NCBI GenBank assembly: GCA_024114885.1
Contig: CP099418.1
Coordinates: 2,914,001 to 2,978,000, forward strand
DNA length: 64,000 bases
Direction: 5' to 3'
From: Septoria linicola
Taxonomy: Eukaryota > Ascomycota > Dothideomycetes > Mycosphaerellales > Mycosphaerellaceae
Below are positions 44,161 to 54,163 of this stretch, piece by piece (positions within the stretch are counted from its first letter, which is position 1; every line of letters starts with the position of its first letter). The translations under genes were made by a program, and so were the position numbers. Under the pieces are notes generated by a model. It was not told where the DNA came from and made no database searches. It saw only the letters and a program-made list of their open reading frames with translations.

Positions 44161-45129
44161 CTAGCTGCAGTCAAGTCTCGTGTTTCGCTTGACATTCATC
44201 ACCCAGCGCATTTTATTGACGACGTGGTCCATCTCCGTGCTGAGCTGTCGAACTTTCTCATTCTCCACCTTTGTTTCGCGCTCAAGTTCTTGGAAGCGCT
44301 CTTGTTTTTCCTGCTGCAGCTCCTCCCATTTGTTGACCAGCTCAGACTGGAGTTTCCTGGTCCGCTCCAATTCCTGCCGCATCTGGTCCGAGACAACATC
44401 CATTTTGGAAAGTCGCTTTCGATCTTCTTCCCTTTCTTGTTGCAGTTGTATCACCTCGGTGCGAATGCCTTCAATGCGAGCTCCATATTGCTGGTTCAGT
44501 TGCCGATGGCTACTCTCCAAAATCTCCGTGTGTACTTGTGCATGCTTTGTCTGTTCCGCCATAGATTGCACGTCTCTGCGCTTCTCTTCGACAGCTTCGT
44601 CTCGTTCGGCGGTGCATTTTTGAGCCATATCTTCGAATGCTTTGCTGCGTTCTCTCTCCCTCGCAAGGTCTGCCTTGAGCTCTGTTATTATTCGTTCTCG
44701 TCTTGCCAACAGCCCTAGATCAACATCCCTGGCGTGGCTCAGATTGTCGTTTTCTGCTTGAAGCGACTCCATGCGAGGCTTGAACATTTGCAAGCTCCTC
44801 TGCAGCTCTTCCGCCTTGATCATCTGTTCTTTGAGCTCACGTTTGAATCGATCGTTATCGGCCATGAGCTTCTCTATCACGCGGCCAGATTTCCCTCCAG
44901 TCGTAGCGTGGCCGATGGCAGAGCTCCATTGCCCGGCATCTGTTGGCGGCGAGAGCGGAGAGGGCGGCGCATTCTGGCCATTCGTGTTTCCATTTACTTG
45001 TGGCGACGATTCTCTGCCTCCACCGCTGCTCCGCCGAGCAGAGCCATTTTGTGTGGGTGTGCGTAGGTTTCCGCTGAAAGGGCTGCGGCTCTCTTCTGGT
45101 GAGCTACTGAGCAGCAGGGAGCCATTCAT
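44161..45129 (-). CDS. She3-like coiled-coil protein
   Basis: A 322-residue single-exon protein. The first 75 residues are Ser/Pro/Asn-rich. From about residue 78 it is nearly continuous coiled coil: GKSGRVIEKLMADNDRFKRE, NLSHARDVDLGLLARRERII, AQVHTEILESSHRQLNQQYG, KMDVVSDQMRQELERTRK, closing with MDHVVNKMRWVMNVKR. This series matches the filamentous-fungal proteins usually labelled 'SWI5-dependent HO expression protein 3'. Yeast She3 is a myosin-mRNA adaptor, but the shared part is mainly coiled coil, so that function should not be carried over without test. Length and gene structure are ordinary. Confidence 0.75.
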   Translation of the reverse strand: MNGSLLLSSSPEESRSPFSGNLRTPTQNGSARRSSGGGRESSPQVNGNTNGQNAPPSPLSPPTDAGQWSSAIGHATTGGKSGRVIEKLMADNDRFKRELKEQMIKAEELQRSLQMFKPRMESLQAENDNLSHARDVDLGLLARRERIITELKADLARERERSKAFEDMAQKCTAERDEAVEEKRRDVQSMAEQTKHAQVHTEILESSHRQLNQQYGARIEGIRTEVIQLQQEREEDRKRLSKMDVVSDQMRQELERTRKLQSELVNKWEELQQEKQERFQELERETKVENEKVRQLSTEMDHVVNKMRWVMNVKRNTRLDCS

Positions 45130-45628
45130 GACAATGAGCTATAGCGAGATGGATCACGCTATATTGTCTCGCAGAGTTCTACTTGAGTCCGTCTTTCAGG
45201 CTGTATGTCAGCGACCTGAAGCGCAGGCAGTACGCGCAGGAAGCACGATCGAGGGACGACGAAGAAGTCGCGTTCCACGCGTTTGTAGGCTTCTGCCACT
45301 TACGACGACGGTGGTCGCATTGGCCAATGTAAGAAGAAAATGCAAGCTCCTGTATGGCCGTTAATAGTAACGCTCTCATTTCAGACTGTCGGACGAGCCG
45401 ACCAAGTCCAGGATGGTTGGTTGCCCTGCCATGAGGTTCAAACGAAAACAGAAAACAGTGCGCCAGCTTATGACGCACGAACAATATGCCTGAAACATGG
45501 AGGAATTTGCTGTGGTCTACATGCGCCTGGGGCATGCTGTGTATAGTATCTACTGTACCTCAACAGCTAAGGTGCGCATTTCCTGGCGCTTCCTCAGACG
45601 CGTTGCTGCACCATTGCGCGAATCCACC
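45130..45628. other. Intergenic region upstream of the She3-like gene
   Basis: 500 bp with the She3-like promoter and PTA1 3' end. No gene recognised. Confidence 0.5.
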
Positions 45629-47860
45629 TCAGGCCTCAGCTCCGACGGCGGGATTTGCATCCTGTTCCACCACACTCGGCCGCCACTTTGCGAGCAGCTT
45701 CTTGGCCGCCAATCGTGCGTCGCTGTTCTCCTTGTACATCTCCTCAGCACAGTCAATCGCCATCTGCCGGACGGGCGGACGAAACATGATCAGATACAGT
45801 AGGGTGTTGGTGCTGATCTGTATCCGTTCAGGGTCCTCCGCGATCTTCTTCACTCGTTCAAATATGGCTCGGTTGATGGCAGGCACCTCAGAAAGCAGCC
45901 TGATGAGCACTCGTCCGTCCTTGACGTCGAAGTACGGCATCATCATGTCCAGTAGACGCAAAGTCCATCGCCAGTAATTCGGCATGTCGTCCTCCTCCAC
46001 ATCTTCACCTTCTTCTTGTCTTTGCCTCTGCAGCAATCTCTCTGAGTACCACTCCTCGTTCAACCAGATGATCGCCACGTCAATGCGTGCCCGAAAACTC
46101 TCCATCACGTATGTCAGGAGTGCTGATCGCAAAGCATTGTTCAGAGTCAAAGCTTGGCCCTTCTTCACTATGTTTTGCTCTGGACTTTCGACTTTCATGC
46201 CATCGTTCCTACTGTCCAAATTGTACGACGATCGAGTGGCTAGCCTTGTTGTCAGAAGCACCCAGCTATCTCGATCTTGTCCTCCGACCGTTGTCGTGGC
46301 CAGTCGGTTGAAACCGAGTTGAGCCTGCGTTTGTTTTCCTTTGACCTTGGCTTCTTTATCCAGATCGCTCAATATTGTGAAGACACGATTGACAGAAGCT
46401 GCAGTATACTCACTCCGTTCCTCGTTTGATAGTGGCGGCGGCGGAGGAAGATTGAAGGGGCCAATGGTGATGTTGTTGTCGAGGTCCTCCGGTGGTGCTT
46501 GATCAAGTCTGTTCGCGACCTGCTCAGGTTGTGCGCCGTAGTCAGGGGCTTGGTGTCCAGCAGCTTCTTCGGTTCTCATGTTTAGTCCATGTGCCGTACG
46601 TTCCGGCCTGGTGACTTCCATCCAGCGTCCTCTTACAGTGTTGATAGCGGCAGTGAGTTTTTGATCAGGGATCGCTGGAAGTAGCGCCTGAATCAGCTGC
46701 ACGATGCTCTGGGGCGGCAGTCGTTCTGAATGGAAGGATGCCACATTTTCGTTCGTCGTGAGCGTCCAGAGCTGCGCCAAGGATATAGGGCCTGAAGGCA
46801 ACGGAGGATGGCTGGGTGGGAGCTGCTGCAGTCTCGACGTCCCATTCTTCACTTCGGCGTTGAGTCGTTGACGTTTAGCATCGTCAAGACCATCAATGGG
46901 CCCGTCAGGAGCTGGGCGCTTGAGCGGCGTGCTTTCTGAAAACGCTGCGAGAAGGGTGTGCTTGAGCCGTTCTATGTGCTGCTGTATGCGTCCAGCAAAA
47001 GCCCCATTCGGGTTACGCTTTAGACAATTGAGCAAGAACGATATCGTGGTCCGGGTCATGCTCTTGATCGCGATCTTGTCCTTTGCGCTCATTCCCGCGT
47101 TTGCTGATCTCAGCGGATTGAAGTTCAAGGTTGCTGATAGGACTTTGCTCGAGACGGTGGCTCGTCGATGTACCAGCACAGCGAGCGCGTTGATTGTAGC
47201 AGTGATGATGAGTGGGTCATTCAGATTGTCTTGCAGCACGCCGAGTAATCTGTCTAGCAGTCCAGACGCCTCCGCTTCAAGATTTGCAGGAGGAATCACA
47301 GCATGATCTCGGGGTACCAGTGCAAGGCTGATCTCGTTGCTTTCTGGGCGGCGAGGATCTGCTATGAGGCCAGGCGTCTGAATTTGAACCACACAAGCAA
47401 CAAACTTGATACAACATATCCGCACTCCGGGCGAAGCAGTATCCATCCTGCGCAGGATACTGCTTTTAATTGCAGCCACCTTGCCCCAGGTCTCGCTGTC
47501 TGAGGGTTTGCCAATGGTATGCCTGAACACATATGGGTACATGCTCGCAGCACACTGCACAGCACTCTTGATGACACTGTTGTCCTCGTCCTCGCCAACG
47601 ATTTCCTTTCTGCTCAGATAGCCCTTGAGCGTGTCAAGCACAGCCAACGACATTTGCTGCTTCTCGTCTGCTGTCACTACTTGAGACGCGAACGTCTCTG
47701 CCAGAAAGTCCGCACCCCATCGGCGCAACTCGAGTTGGGCTGTCGTTGGTGAGATGACCGGAATGATGCCAGGAACTACTTGTGGATATAGGGTGTGATC
47801 TTTCAAGACGATGTTACGCGCAGAGTTGAGCTGATGCAGCGTCTGCGACAGCGCCGCCAT
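45629..47860 (-). CDS. PTA1: mRNA cleavage/polyadenylation factor PTA1 (symplekin)
   Basis: A 743-residue single-exon protein. The N-terminal HEAT-repeat domain of symplekin/Pta1 is clear: LRRWGADFLAETFASQVV, SAVQCAASMYPYVFRHTI, WGKVAAIKSSILRRMD, GVRICCIKFVACVVQIQTPG, then NLEAEASGLLDRLLGVLQDN and NPLRSANAGMSAKDKIAIKS. A variable linker contains a PPPPP stretch. The C-terminal half ends with NYWRWTLRLLDMMMPYFDVK and MFRPPVRQMAIDCAEEMY. Pta1 is a scaffold of the nuclear cleavage and polyadenylation factor and binds the CTD phosphatase Ssu72 through its N-terminus. Length is typical for filamentous fungi. Divergent from COA3 over 342 bp. Confidence 0.9.
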   Translation of the reverse strand: MAALSQTLHQLNSARNIVLKDHTLYPQVVPGIIPVISPTTAQLELRRWGADFLAETFASQVVTADEKQQMSLAVLDTLKGYLSRKEIVGEDEDNSVIKSAVQCAASMYPYVFRHTIGKPSDSETWGKVAAIKSSILRRMDTASPGVRICCIKFVACVVQIQTPGLIADPRRPESNEISLALVPRDHAVIPPANLEAEASGLLDRLLGVLQDNLNDPLIITATINALAVLVHRRATVSSKVLSATLNFNPLRSANAGMSAKDKIAIKSMTRTTISFLLNCLKRNPNGAFAGRIQQHIERLKHTLLAAFSESTPLKRPAPDGPIDGLDDAKRQRLNAEVKNGTSRLQQLPPSHPPLPSGPISLAQLWTLTTNENVASFHSERLPPQSIVQLIQALLPAIPDQKLTAAINTVRGRWMEVTRPERTAHGLNMRTEEAAGHQAPDYGAQPEQVANRLDQAPPEDLDNNITIGPFNLPPPPPLSNEERSEYTAASVNRVFTILSDLDKEAKVKGKQTQAQLGFNRLATTTVGGQDRDSWVLLTTRLATRSSYNLDSRNDGMKVESPEQNIVKKGQALTLNNALRSALLTYVMESFRARIDVAIIWLNEEWYSERLLQRQRQEEGEDVEEDDMPNYWRWTLRLLDMMMPYFDVKDGRVLIRLLSEVPAINRAIFERVKKIAEDPERIQISTNTLLYLIMFRPPVRQMAIDCAEEMYKENSDARLAAKKLLAKWRPSVVEQDANPAVGAEA

Positions 47861-48202
47861 CGCGAATGCGGTGCACTAAGGTGCAGCGCAGAAGTAGATC
47901 ACGGGGCAATGAAAGCAGCTATGTAATCACAGTGTCTGGCGCGTACTCAGATGTGTGCGCGTCGGGCGCATTGCCGACACCGGTGTGAGACACAAGAGGT
48001 ATTGTCGCCAGAAAGATTGCCTGTGAGATCGCGTAAATGGGAAGTGTCGTGCGTTGTCGTTGTGAGGTCGTGAGTTGATGCACGGTGGTGGTGTAGAAGT
48101 GAGCAAGCTGCCGCCGATCGACAACTGAAGCCCGTAGTTCTACCCTTGGCGACTGTTCGCCTGCAATGCTGTCACTGTGGCCACCAACGACAGCAAGACA
48201 AA
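47861..48202. promoter_or_regulatory. Divergent promoter, PTA1 and COA3
   Basis: 342 bp between opposed start codons; no sites claimed. Confidence 0.5.
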
Positions 48203-48573
48203 ATGCCTCTCGGAAGGTATCTATGCAGCCTGCACTGAGTATTGATCCAATGCTAGCCACTGACATTGCCTAGACTGCCTCAATCCTCGTACTATGATAA
48301 CCGCAATCGACCCACCGCCGCCCTCTACCGAGCACGACAACCATACCTGATCAGGAACGCAGTAACGGGCCTCTGCATATTTGGATTCGTCGCGGGAGTG
48401 TGTATGTAATCTCCATCTAGCAGGCCATTGATCAGGGCTGACTGGCAGTAGACACTTGGACGATCAAGGCCATAGGGCAAGACGATTTCTCGGATGTCCC
48501 GATTCCTGACGCTCCAGTGCAGCCTGCAGCGGCGCCTCATACCTCTATCGTAAAGAGTGCGGGAAAAGCATGA
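48203..48573 (+). CDS. COA3: Cytochrome c oxidase assembly factor COA3
   Basis: Three exons: 48203-48216 (14 nt), 48274-48401 and 48452-48573; introns of 57 and 50 bp with GTATCT...CTAG and GTATGT...GTAG and CTGAC branch points in both. The protein is 87 residues. After the start MPLGRLPQSSYYDNRNRP it reads ALYRARQPYLIRNAVTGLCI, a hydrophobic span (GLCIFGFVAGVYTWTI) and IKAIGQDDFSDVPIPDAP. The SSYYD..R, RAR.PYL..N and QDDFSDVPIPDAP motifs are those of COA3/CCDC56, an inner-membrane protein that holds Cox1 during complex IV assembly. The first exon contributes only four and two-thirds codons, so gene finders would easily miss this gene. The start is inferred from frame and splice fit. Confidence 0.85.
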
Positions 48574-48929
48574 TCGAAGTGCTGTGGACGAGGATGAGGT
48601 GAATCACGTCTAGTTGACAACACAAGGCCTGAAAGTAGTGCGGCAATGGATTTGCCATCGTACGCCCGCAGCGTGCAGCGCCAGGTCGCCAACATTGCAT
48701 CGTGCGGAGGTCTGCTAGCAGATGATAAGAGCTGGGACTGGCAGGGATGGATGGACAGAGATGAGTGGGAAAGGCGATCACAAGAAAGGCCGCACATGGC
48801 GCACATGATATGCCTCAAAACGAATACCCGGCTCGTGCTGTAATGGGATGCGGCCCGTCGCATGACATTGAGTAGCGCAATACCGCGCCCTGATTAATAT
48901 GTACAGAGACACAAAGAGCTTCAATGTAC
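48574..48929. other. Convergent spacer, COA3 and complex I subunit gene
   Basis: 356 bp between two 3' ends. No gene recognised. Confidence 0.5.
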
Positions 48930-49715
48930 TCAGCTGGCTGGAGTCGTTGCTGCCGAGGGGTTCACATTTCTGAACTGCACCACCGGCCGCTCCACCGGCA
49001 CACTATTATCCTTCAATTGTTTCAACTTTCTCTCGTTTTCCTCCACTGCCTCTTTCTCATACTTTGCAATAAGCTCGTCGACGTTGGCACTACCATGGCC
49101 GGCACGCACGTTGTATGGCGAGGCGGCGTTAACGAGTCTGGAGAGCGCATGTTAGCTTGTTGGGACCATCGCCCAGCTCCAGAGGTACCACTTACTCTGG
49201 GAAGTGCAGGTCTACTGTTCTCGACTGTTGGTTTGGCTCGTTCAAGAAGAGAACGCGATCAGCAGCCGCCTGCTGCATGGCTTGCGTGTGGAGATCATTC
49301 CGTCGAGCCCACTTGACTGCATAGTCGGCATATGTGTCTCTGATCAATCGCGTGAAGTATGGCTGCTCGTTGGTGCCTTGCGCGGTGAGTTTGTAGATTG
49401 CTAGCGACACCGGGAGAGCCGCAAGAGCGATGAAGAATCCCGCCTGGACAGATAGGTCAGTCTGCTTGTCTTCTTGGTGCGCCGCTCAATGGACGCTTAG
49501 CCAACAGATCAATGAGACTGGAAAGAGAGATGCCGAAAGATACGTACGCCGAAGGACTCGTTCTTGTTCGGTGGGTTCTTCGCGTGTGCAGCTTGTCCCT
49601 CGGAAACGAGCTCTGGCCCGTGGTGATCGCCTGCGAATCGGCGCTGCCCTTGCTGGTATGTGCGAGTACGTAGTGTCTGCGCTGAACGCAGAGCTGTTCG
49701 TTTAGCAGGCTGCAT
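48930..49715 (-). CDS. NADH:ubiquinone oxidoreductase 17.8-kDa subunit
   Basis: Three exons (49548-49715, 49196-49443, 48930-49137), 207 residues; introns of 104 and 58 bp. The second intron uses GTAAGT and CCAG. The N-terminus is Arg/Thr-rich (MQPAKRTALRSAQTLRTRTY) as for a mitochondrial presequence. Then come NPPNKNESFG, the single membrane span GFFIALAALPVSLAIYKL, EQPYFTRLIRDTYADYAVKW, LHTQAMQQAAADRVLFLNEP and, after splicing, NAASPYNVRAGHGSANVDEL. These are the conserved segments of the fungal accessory subunit described as 17.8 kDa in Neurospora complex I. It would sit in the membrane arm. The neighbouring COA3 is also a respiratory-chain protein, converging on it, possibly by chance. 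Confidence 0.85.
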
Positions 49716-50469
49716 CTTGTGTGTTGTGCGGTGCAGTGTCGCGGTGTTCCGTTAGGTACAGGAATGAGGTCCAAGATGTCAGAACTGCTGGCTCATGATT
49801 GGTCAGGCGAGGGAATCAGCTTTGGAAATCACGACGCGACAATCGATTTCATTTAATGCGACAATCATTTTCTCTCGAGAAAGCCTGAGATGTGACTACT
49901 TGCAAAGAAATTGTGGTTACCAAGCAGCTTCAGTATTCTCTGTATCCTCAGAGGACCAGAAGAGAAATTCTCGTCTACTTAATCATTGGCCGTGACACGG
50001 CATTTTGAGAGCTGACAGTACATCGCCCTCCGCTGTATGGCAGTATACTGCCACGCCGCCTTCTCATAGCATCGCCATCTTGGAGCATGTGAGAGGCTCG
50101 TCCGGACGCTCTCGCGTTCCCAATTTCACATTGCGGCAGTTCTCCACGCTAGGTAGATGCCGTGTGTAGCACAGGGGGACAAGTACTAGTCCTCTGACCA
50201 CAGCGAATTCATTGGAGATATCGCAAGTCCGGAGCGTGTCATCGCGAGAAGGCTGCTGCACCCAACATGCAAAATTTCGAGCCTGTGTGCATTTTCATCT
50301 CGCCTTTTGCAAGCGATCGCTGTGAAAACTCGTTCTCTCGGGCTACGGGGGGCCTCGGACTCTAACGATCTCTGGAGACCATGTGGCGAGCTGGCTTGCG
50401 TTGATGAGCCTGGTCCGTCGACTGCCTGCAGAGCATTGGTAATATGCTGGTGAATTCTTTCAGGCACGG
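49716..50469. other. 754-bp intergenic region, no gene recognised
   Basis: Complex I gene promoter and RPC25 3' region. The AT-richer part at 49800-50000 has normal CA and TG content, so it is not RIP-mutated. Confidence 0.5.
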
Positions 50470-51188
50470 TCAGGTACCGTTCACAGCATCGTCGCCAGAT
50501 CCATCAGCTGCTTCGCCCATCCACCACAGCGTAGGACCAAGACCAGCATGCATCATACTACCCCTGACTAAGTACGGGGGCATGCGACTGGCAGTCTCCT
50601 CTTCCTCTGGTGACGCATAGGTCTGACTCTTGACGGCATCCGGGGAAACGTCGTGCCATTGCTCTTCCTCAATGCGGACCATACAACTTTCAGCATTATC
50701 GAAGAAGAACTCATTTTGGCCTCCTTCGCCGTCCTCGGTACGCCACACGAAGGCCATGGTGCCATTGTCATCCTTCTCCCATGTCGAGCCGTCAAATAGT
50801 GTCTCCGGTGGTACGAGTAGATCCTCGTAGAAATCTACAGATAGGTATATGCCTTGTTGACTGGATTGAGTGATGGTTGCGCGTAGTATCTCGCCTTTGA
50901 ACGGCCGGAAGACCACAAGTCGAAAGTCAACATTGACGTTGACAATTCCTGTGCCATGTCCGATGAGGCCTTCAGAGGTAGAGATGAGCGAGTGGAAACC
51001 TATACACAGACCAACCCTGTGAATGACCTTGTCGGCATACTTGTTGTTGATGAAGTCCTCGATAGAGCGGATGCTAGGCTTATGAAATTCATTCGGATGG
51101 ATCTGGACAACGTCCGCGAGTGTGATCTGAAAATGTTAGAAATGTTCGAGCACAGTCCATATACCCATCGTCCTACCAAAGTGAACAT
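50470..51188 (-). CDS. RPC25: RNA polymerase III subunit RPC25 (Rpc8)
   Basis: Two exons: 51177-51188 (12 nt, four codons) and 50470-51126; the 50-bp intron has a GTAGGA donor, CTAAC branch and TTTCAG acceptor. The protein is 222 residues. The start MFTLITLADVVQIHPNEFHK and GLIGHGTGIVNVNVDFRLVV, FRPFKGEILRATI are Rpc25/Rpb7-type (SHS2 tip domain). The second half carries the OB-fold region QGIYLSVDFYEDLLVPPETL, EEEQWHDVSPDAVKS and the near-C-terminal GLGPTLWW. It forms the Pol III stalk with RPC17 and is needed for initiation at tRNA genes. Length is typical. The tiny first exon means the true start is easily lost. Divergent from the NUFIP-like gene over 253 bp. Confidence 0.9.
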
Positions 51189-51441
51189 CGTGCCCGAGAC
51201 AGGAATCTGAGTGCTTCGACCCAGCTTCGAGTTCTTGTGGCTGATCCACGAAGCTCGAGAAAACCTGACGCTGCAGCTAAAAAGTAGTACTCACTGCAAC
51301 ATGTGGTTTCGGTAGTTGGAGAGTCGCGCCTTGTGTAAGCGAGCCAATCAGAGCACTTCGACTTGAAAGTCGACCTCCTCTATTTCTCAGGCGCAGTTGC
51401 TGAAGTTTGCGACAACCATGATTTATAGGTAGGGAGGCAGA

Positions 51442-53130
51442 ATGAGCGGCTTCAGATTCCCGCCGCCTCCACCTCCGCCGCCAGCGCCCGCAGCGACGCA
51501 TCCGCAGGTAGGTCCATATACCCAATCCGGACCACGCGGCAGAGGACGCGGAAGACAAAATGGACCGGGTACGATCGAACAGAATGCCAGGGGAACGAAC
51601 AGCAATACTCCAAGTGGCTTGCACTACGGCACTTCGCATTCAGCGTCTCATGCTCGTCGAGATCATACATCAGATTTTCGTGATCAGTCGCATGCGTCTA
51701 ATCAGACTTGGCGCCCTGGTCGCGTAGACACATCGAAACCTGCAAGAAGTGATGGCAGCGCCATCTTCTCAGCCGGCGCCATTCCTCCAGGCTCGTATGT
51801 GAATCCCGCTTTCGCACAAGCAACCGCATGGCACAGCAATTTGGCGTTTGCACCTGGAAGTGGGCCTCATACGGGTTCGCCTCAGGTGGGCGGACAAGAT
51901 AACGGCTCTGTTAGAAACGCTCATGCTCGCAATAGGCAGGTTGGGAAGCCTGTAGAGCAAACCTCAGACCATGCTCGGAACCGGACAGGAGCTCAACCAC
52001 ACATTGGCTACAAACGGAAGTTTCACGCGCTTCAGGCTGCAGGGCGGCCGTCGCAGTCAGGAGCGCATGAGGATGTCCTCTCGAATCCAGTCGTCCCCAG
52101 TTTCGGAAGCTCGATCGTGCCCGAGAAGCATCCTCACATCCCTAAGTCCAGTCAGTCTACAACAGGCCGCCCACAGATTCCTGATAAAGGTCATGCCAAC
52201 ATGCTTGGTCTGACACCACGAGATGTGAACCCTGGCTACTCGTCATCAGATAGCGACGAGGATGAAGCTATCGCTGACGAGGAGACCATATTGGCCAATG
52301 GATTGGGCCCGCAATTAACATTTCACGATGTCAACGGCGAAATGAGAAGCCTGAATTCAGCTGCCGATCTACTAGCATGGCGAAAAGCGAGGCAGAACAA
52401 CTTCCCAAGCAGAGAGCATGTCAGTGCAAAGGATGCTGAGAAGAGGCGACTCGGCGCCATTCGCCATCGGCTGCTAAATGAAGCCAAAGATGCTCTGCAC
52501 AATGCTGTCTGTCGTTTGCTAACATCAAGTGCCGGATCATCCTCAGCCAACAACCGGGTCGAGCAAGCAAGGCCTGCGAACGCGAATCTTCCCCAGCATA
52601 GTGTCGAGGCGCTGTCTCTGGGCTCGCGGCAGGAGCTCACGCAAGTCAAAACGCGTGAGGAACAGTTGCCTCGAAACAACTCTACTTCGATGCCACAAGG
52701 AGATGAGTGCCGGAGTGCATTGCGTCATGTCGAGACCTTCCCAGAAGCCCAGCGTTCCGTGGTGACTGCCAGCGCGCTTGAGTCGGATCATGACGATGAT
52801 CCTCCGGAAGAGACGACGATCAAACGGCGTCCGAAGCATGAGACGGCGCAGACGACTTGCAGATATTTCGCCGCAAGTGGGTATTGCAGGGATGGATCCG
52901 CTTGTCGCTTCAAGCATGAGCTTCCCGCACCTATTCGGGGTGGCAACAAGCAAGTCACTGCTGAAAAGCAACGAAGGGACCCCTACGCCCCGGTGTTGGA
53001 CGCCCCCGAGGCGGATGGCAAAAAAAGTATTCATCAGCGTCTGCTTGAACGAGAGCAAGAAGGTGAAGGCCAGCTCGCACTGCAAGTGATCAAGTATCTG
53101 GGAAGCGTAGGATTCTTCGTTACAGAATAG
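51442..53130 (+). CDS. NUFIP1-type CCCH zinc-finger protein
   Basis: A 562-residue single-exon protein. It begins with a poly-Pro run (FRPPPP-type: MSGFRFPPPPPPPPAPAATH) and a GRGRGR patch, followed by about 250 disordered residues. The NUFIP-like conserved helix is DLLAWRKARQNNFPSREHV. A single C3H1 zinc finger reads TTCRYFAASGYCRDGSACRF with its His following. The C-terminus (KKSIHQRLLEREQEGEGQLA, LQVIKYLGSVGFF) is the extended helical tail common in fungal members. NUFIP/Rsa1 proteins help assemble box C/D snoRNPs with the R2TP complex. Yeast Rsa1 lacks this CCCH finger, while filamentous fungi often have it (recollection). Length is normal. Confidence 0.8.
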   Translation: MSGFRFPPPPPPPPAPAATHPQVGPYTQSGPRGRGRGRQNGPGTIEQNARGTNSNTPSGLHYGTSHSASHARRDHTSDFRDQSHASNQTWRPGRVDTSKPARSDGSAIFSAGAIPPGSYVNPAFAQATAWHSNLAFAPGSGPHTGSPQVGGQDNGSVRNAHARNRQVGKPVEQTSDHARNRTGAQPHIGYKRKFHALQAAGRPSQSGAHEDVLSNPVVPSFGSSIVPEKHPHIPKSSQSTTGRPQIPDKGHANMLGLTPRDVNPGYSSSDSDEDEAIADEETILANGLGPQLTFHDVNGEMRSLNSAADLLAWRKARQNNFPSREHVSAKDAEKRRLGAIRHRLLNEAKDALHNAVCRLLTSSAGSSSANNRVEQARPANANLPQHSVEALSLGSRQELTQVKTREEQLPRNNSTSMPQGDECRSALRHVETFPEAQRSVVTASALESDHDDDPPEETTIKRRPKHETAQTTCRYFAASGYCRDGSACRFKHELPAPIRGGNKQVTAEKQRRDPYAPVLDAPEADGKKSIHQRLLEREQEGEGQLALQVIKYLGSVGFFVTE

Positions 53131-53428
53131 TGGCCCGTCATCTCCGCGATCAACATGCTCTCCTCGAAGCTAGAGTTAGGTACTGGCGAGATAGTGGCAC
53201 TGGAATCCGGCAACCGCAAAGAAAAGTGCCTATTCATGCAATGTGCAAGCCATCCAATTCCGACTCTCCTCGCTATATTTTCGCCGTGATTATACAAATG
53301 TTGACAAGTCCGTGAGGACTACGCTAAATCTATTTCAGAACCCGTCCCACCCTGCACCAAAACAGAACATGTCGAATTCGACAAATCGTCGCGCACTCGA
53401 GCATATGTGGACTGTAAGTGCAGTCTCT
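53131..53428. other. Convergent spacer, NUFIP-like gene and hypothetical gene
   Basis: 298 bp with no recognised gene. Confidence 0.5.
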
Positions 53429-54163
53429 TCAGTGCAAACCACACATAGTCAACAAGATCTGAATTGTTTGCGCTTCTCCGTTCACATCTCCAAGGTAGCC
53501 AAGCATGCCTTTGCCGCAAGCAGTGAACGCAGCTGGAGTCTGACTCCTGTCTTCAATGGGAGACGGCGGGCAGACATTCGACTGGACGTAAGCGGATGCT
53601 GTGGGTAGATATATGGCGTCTTTCGAGTCCACGTCGCGAAGGTGGAGAGCCTGCTGGCTGTATTTTGGTGCCAGTCCACCAACATCGAAGCCCCGAACGG
53701 CGGCATTGAGGTCATGCTCGGTGCGGTGGTAATCGCCGGTCCGCCAGTAGAGACCGAATGAGGAGAAAAGCTTGTCGATGCCTTGCTTATAAATTGGGGA
53801 TGGAAAGTGGCAGCACAAGATCAGCGTGCCGCCGCGTTCCACGAAGTTGAGCGCATCCTCCAAAAGCTGGTAATTATCGGGATCCACGATAGCTGGATCG
53901 GTGACAAGGACGATCGACGGCCAAGTATTGTTGAAGACGGTGCTTGCTCGGTTGCTTGTGGTGATGCACTCGACATTGGTGCGGGAGGACAGCTCGGAAA
54001 TCATCGACCCATATTGTTGGTCAGAGTGATGTTGCTTCTGGAGTTGTAGGATGGCTAGTCTTCGTTTACTGTTGGGTCGAGACTGGCTGAGAGCTCGTGG
54101 TCTTGCAGGTCCAAAAAAGGGCTTCGCGGTCTGCTGAATGTACAAAGCTGCTCTCGAGGGCAT
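53429..54163 (-). CDS. Conserved fungal hypothetical, ThuA/amidotransferase-like fold
   Basis: A 244-residue single-exon protein. After a basic start it reads RRLAILQLQKQHHSDQQYGS, WPSIVLVTDPAIVDPDNYQL, LNFVERGGTLILCCHFPSP, LFSSFGLYWRTGDYHRTEHD and TACGKGMLGYLGDVNGEAQT. The alternation of strands (IVLVTD, GGTLILCCHF, GMLGYLGDV) with helices matches a Rossmann-like or ThuA-type domain found in many ascomycete hypothetical proteins. The catalytic Cys of amidotransferases is not evident. The arginine-rich first 30 residues could be a mitochondrial presequence. Biochemical role unknown. Confidence 0.65.
   Translation of the reverse strand: MPSRAALYIQQTAKPFFGPARPRALSQSRPNSKRRLAILQLQKQHHSDQQYGSMISELSSRTNVECITTSNRASTVFNNTWPSIVLVTDPAIVDPDNYQLLEDALNFVERGGTLILCCHFPSPIYKQGIDKLFSSFGLYWRTGDYHRTEHDLNAAVRGFDVGGLAPKYSQQALHLRDVDSKDAIYLPTASAYVQSNVCPPSPIEDRSQTPAAFTACGKGMLGYLGDVNGEAQTIQILLTMCGLH

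Noticed and set aside
44002..44718. 238-residue plus-strand Leu/Phe-rich frame opposite the She3-like gene
   Set aside because: Its leucine-rich look is the reverse complement of coiled-coil Glu/Lys codons; it also begins in the poly-C run.
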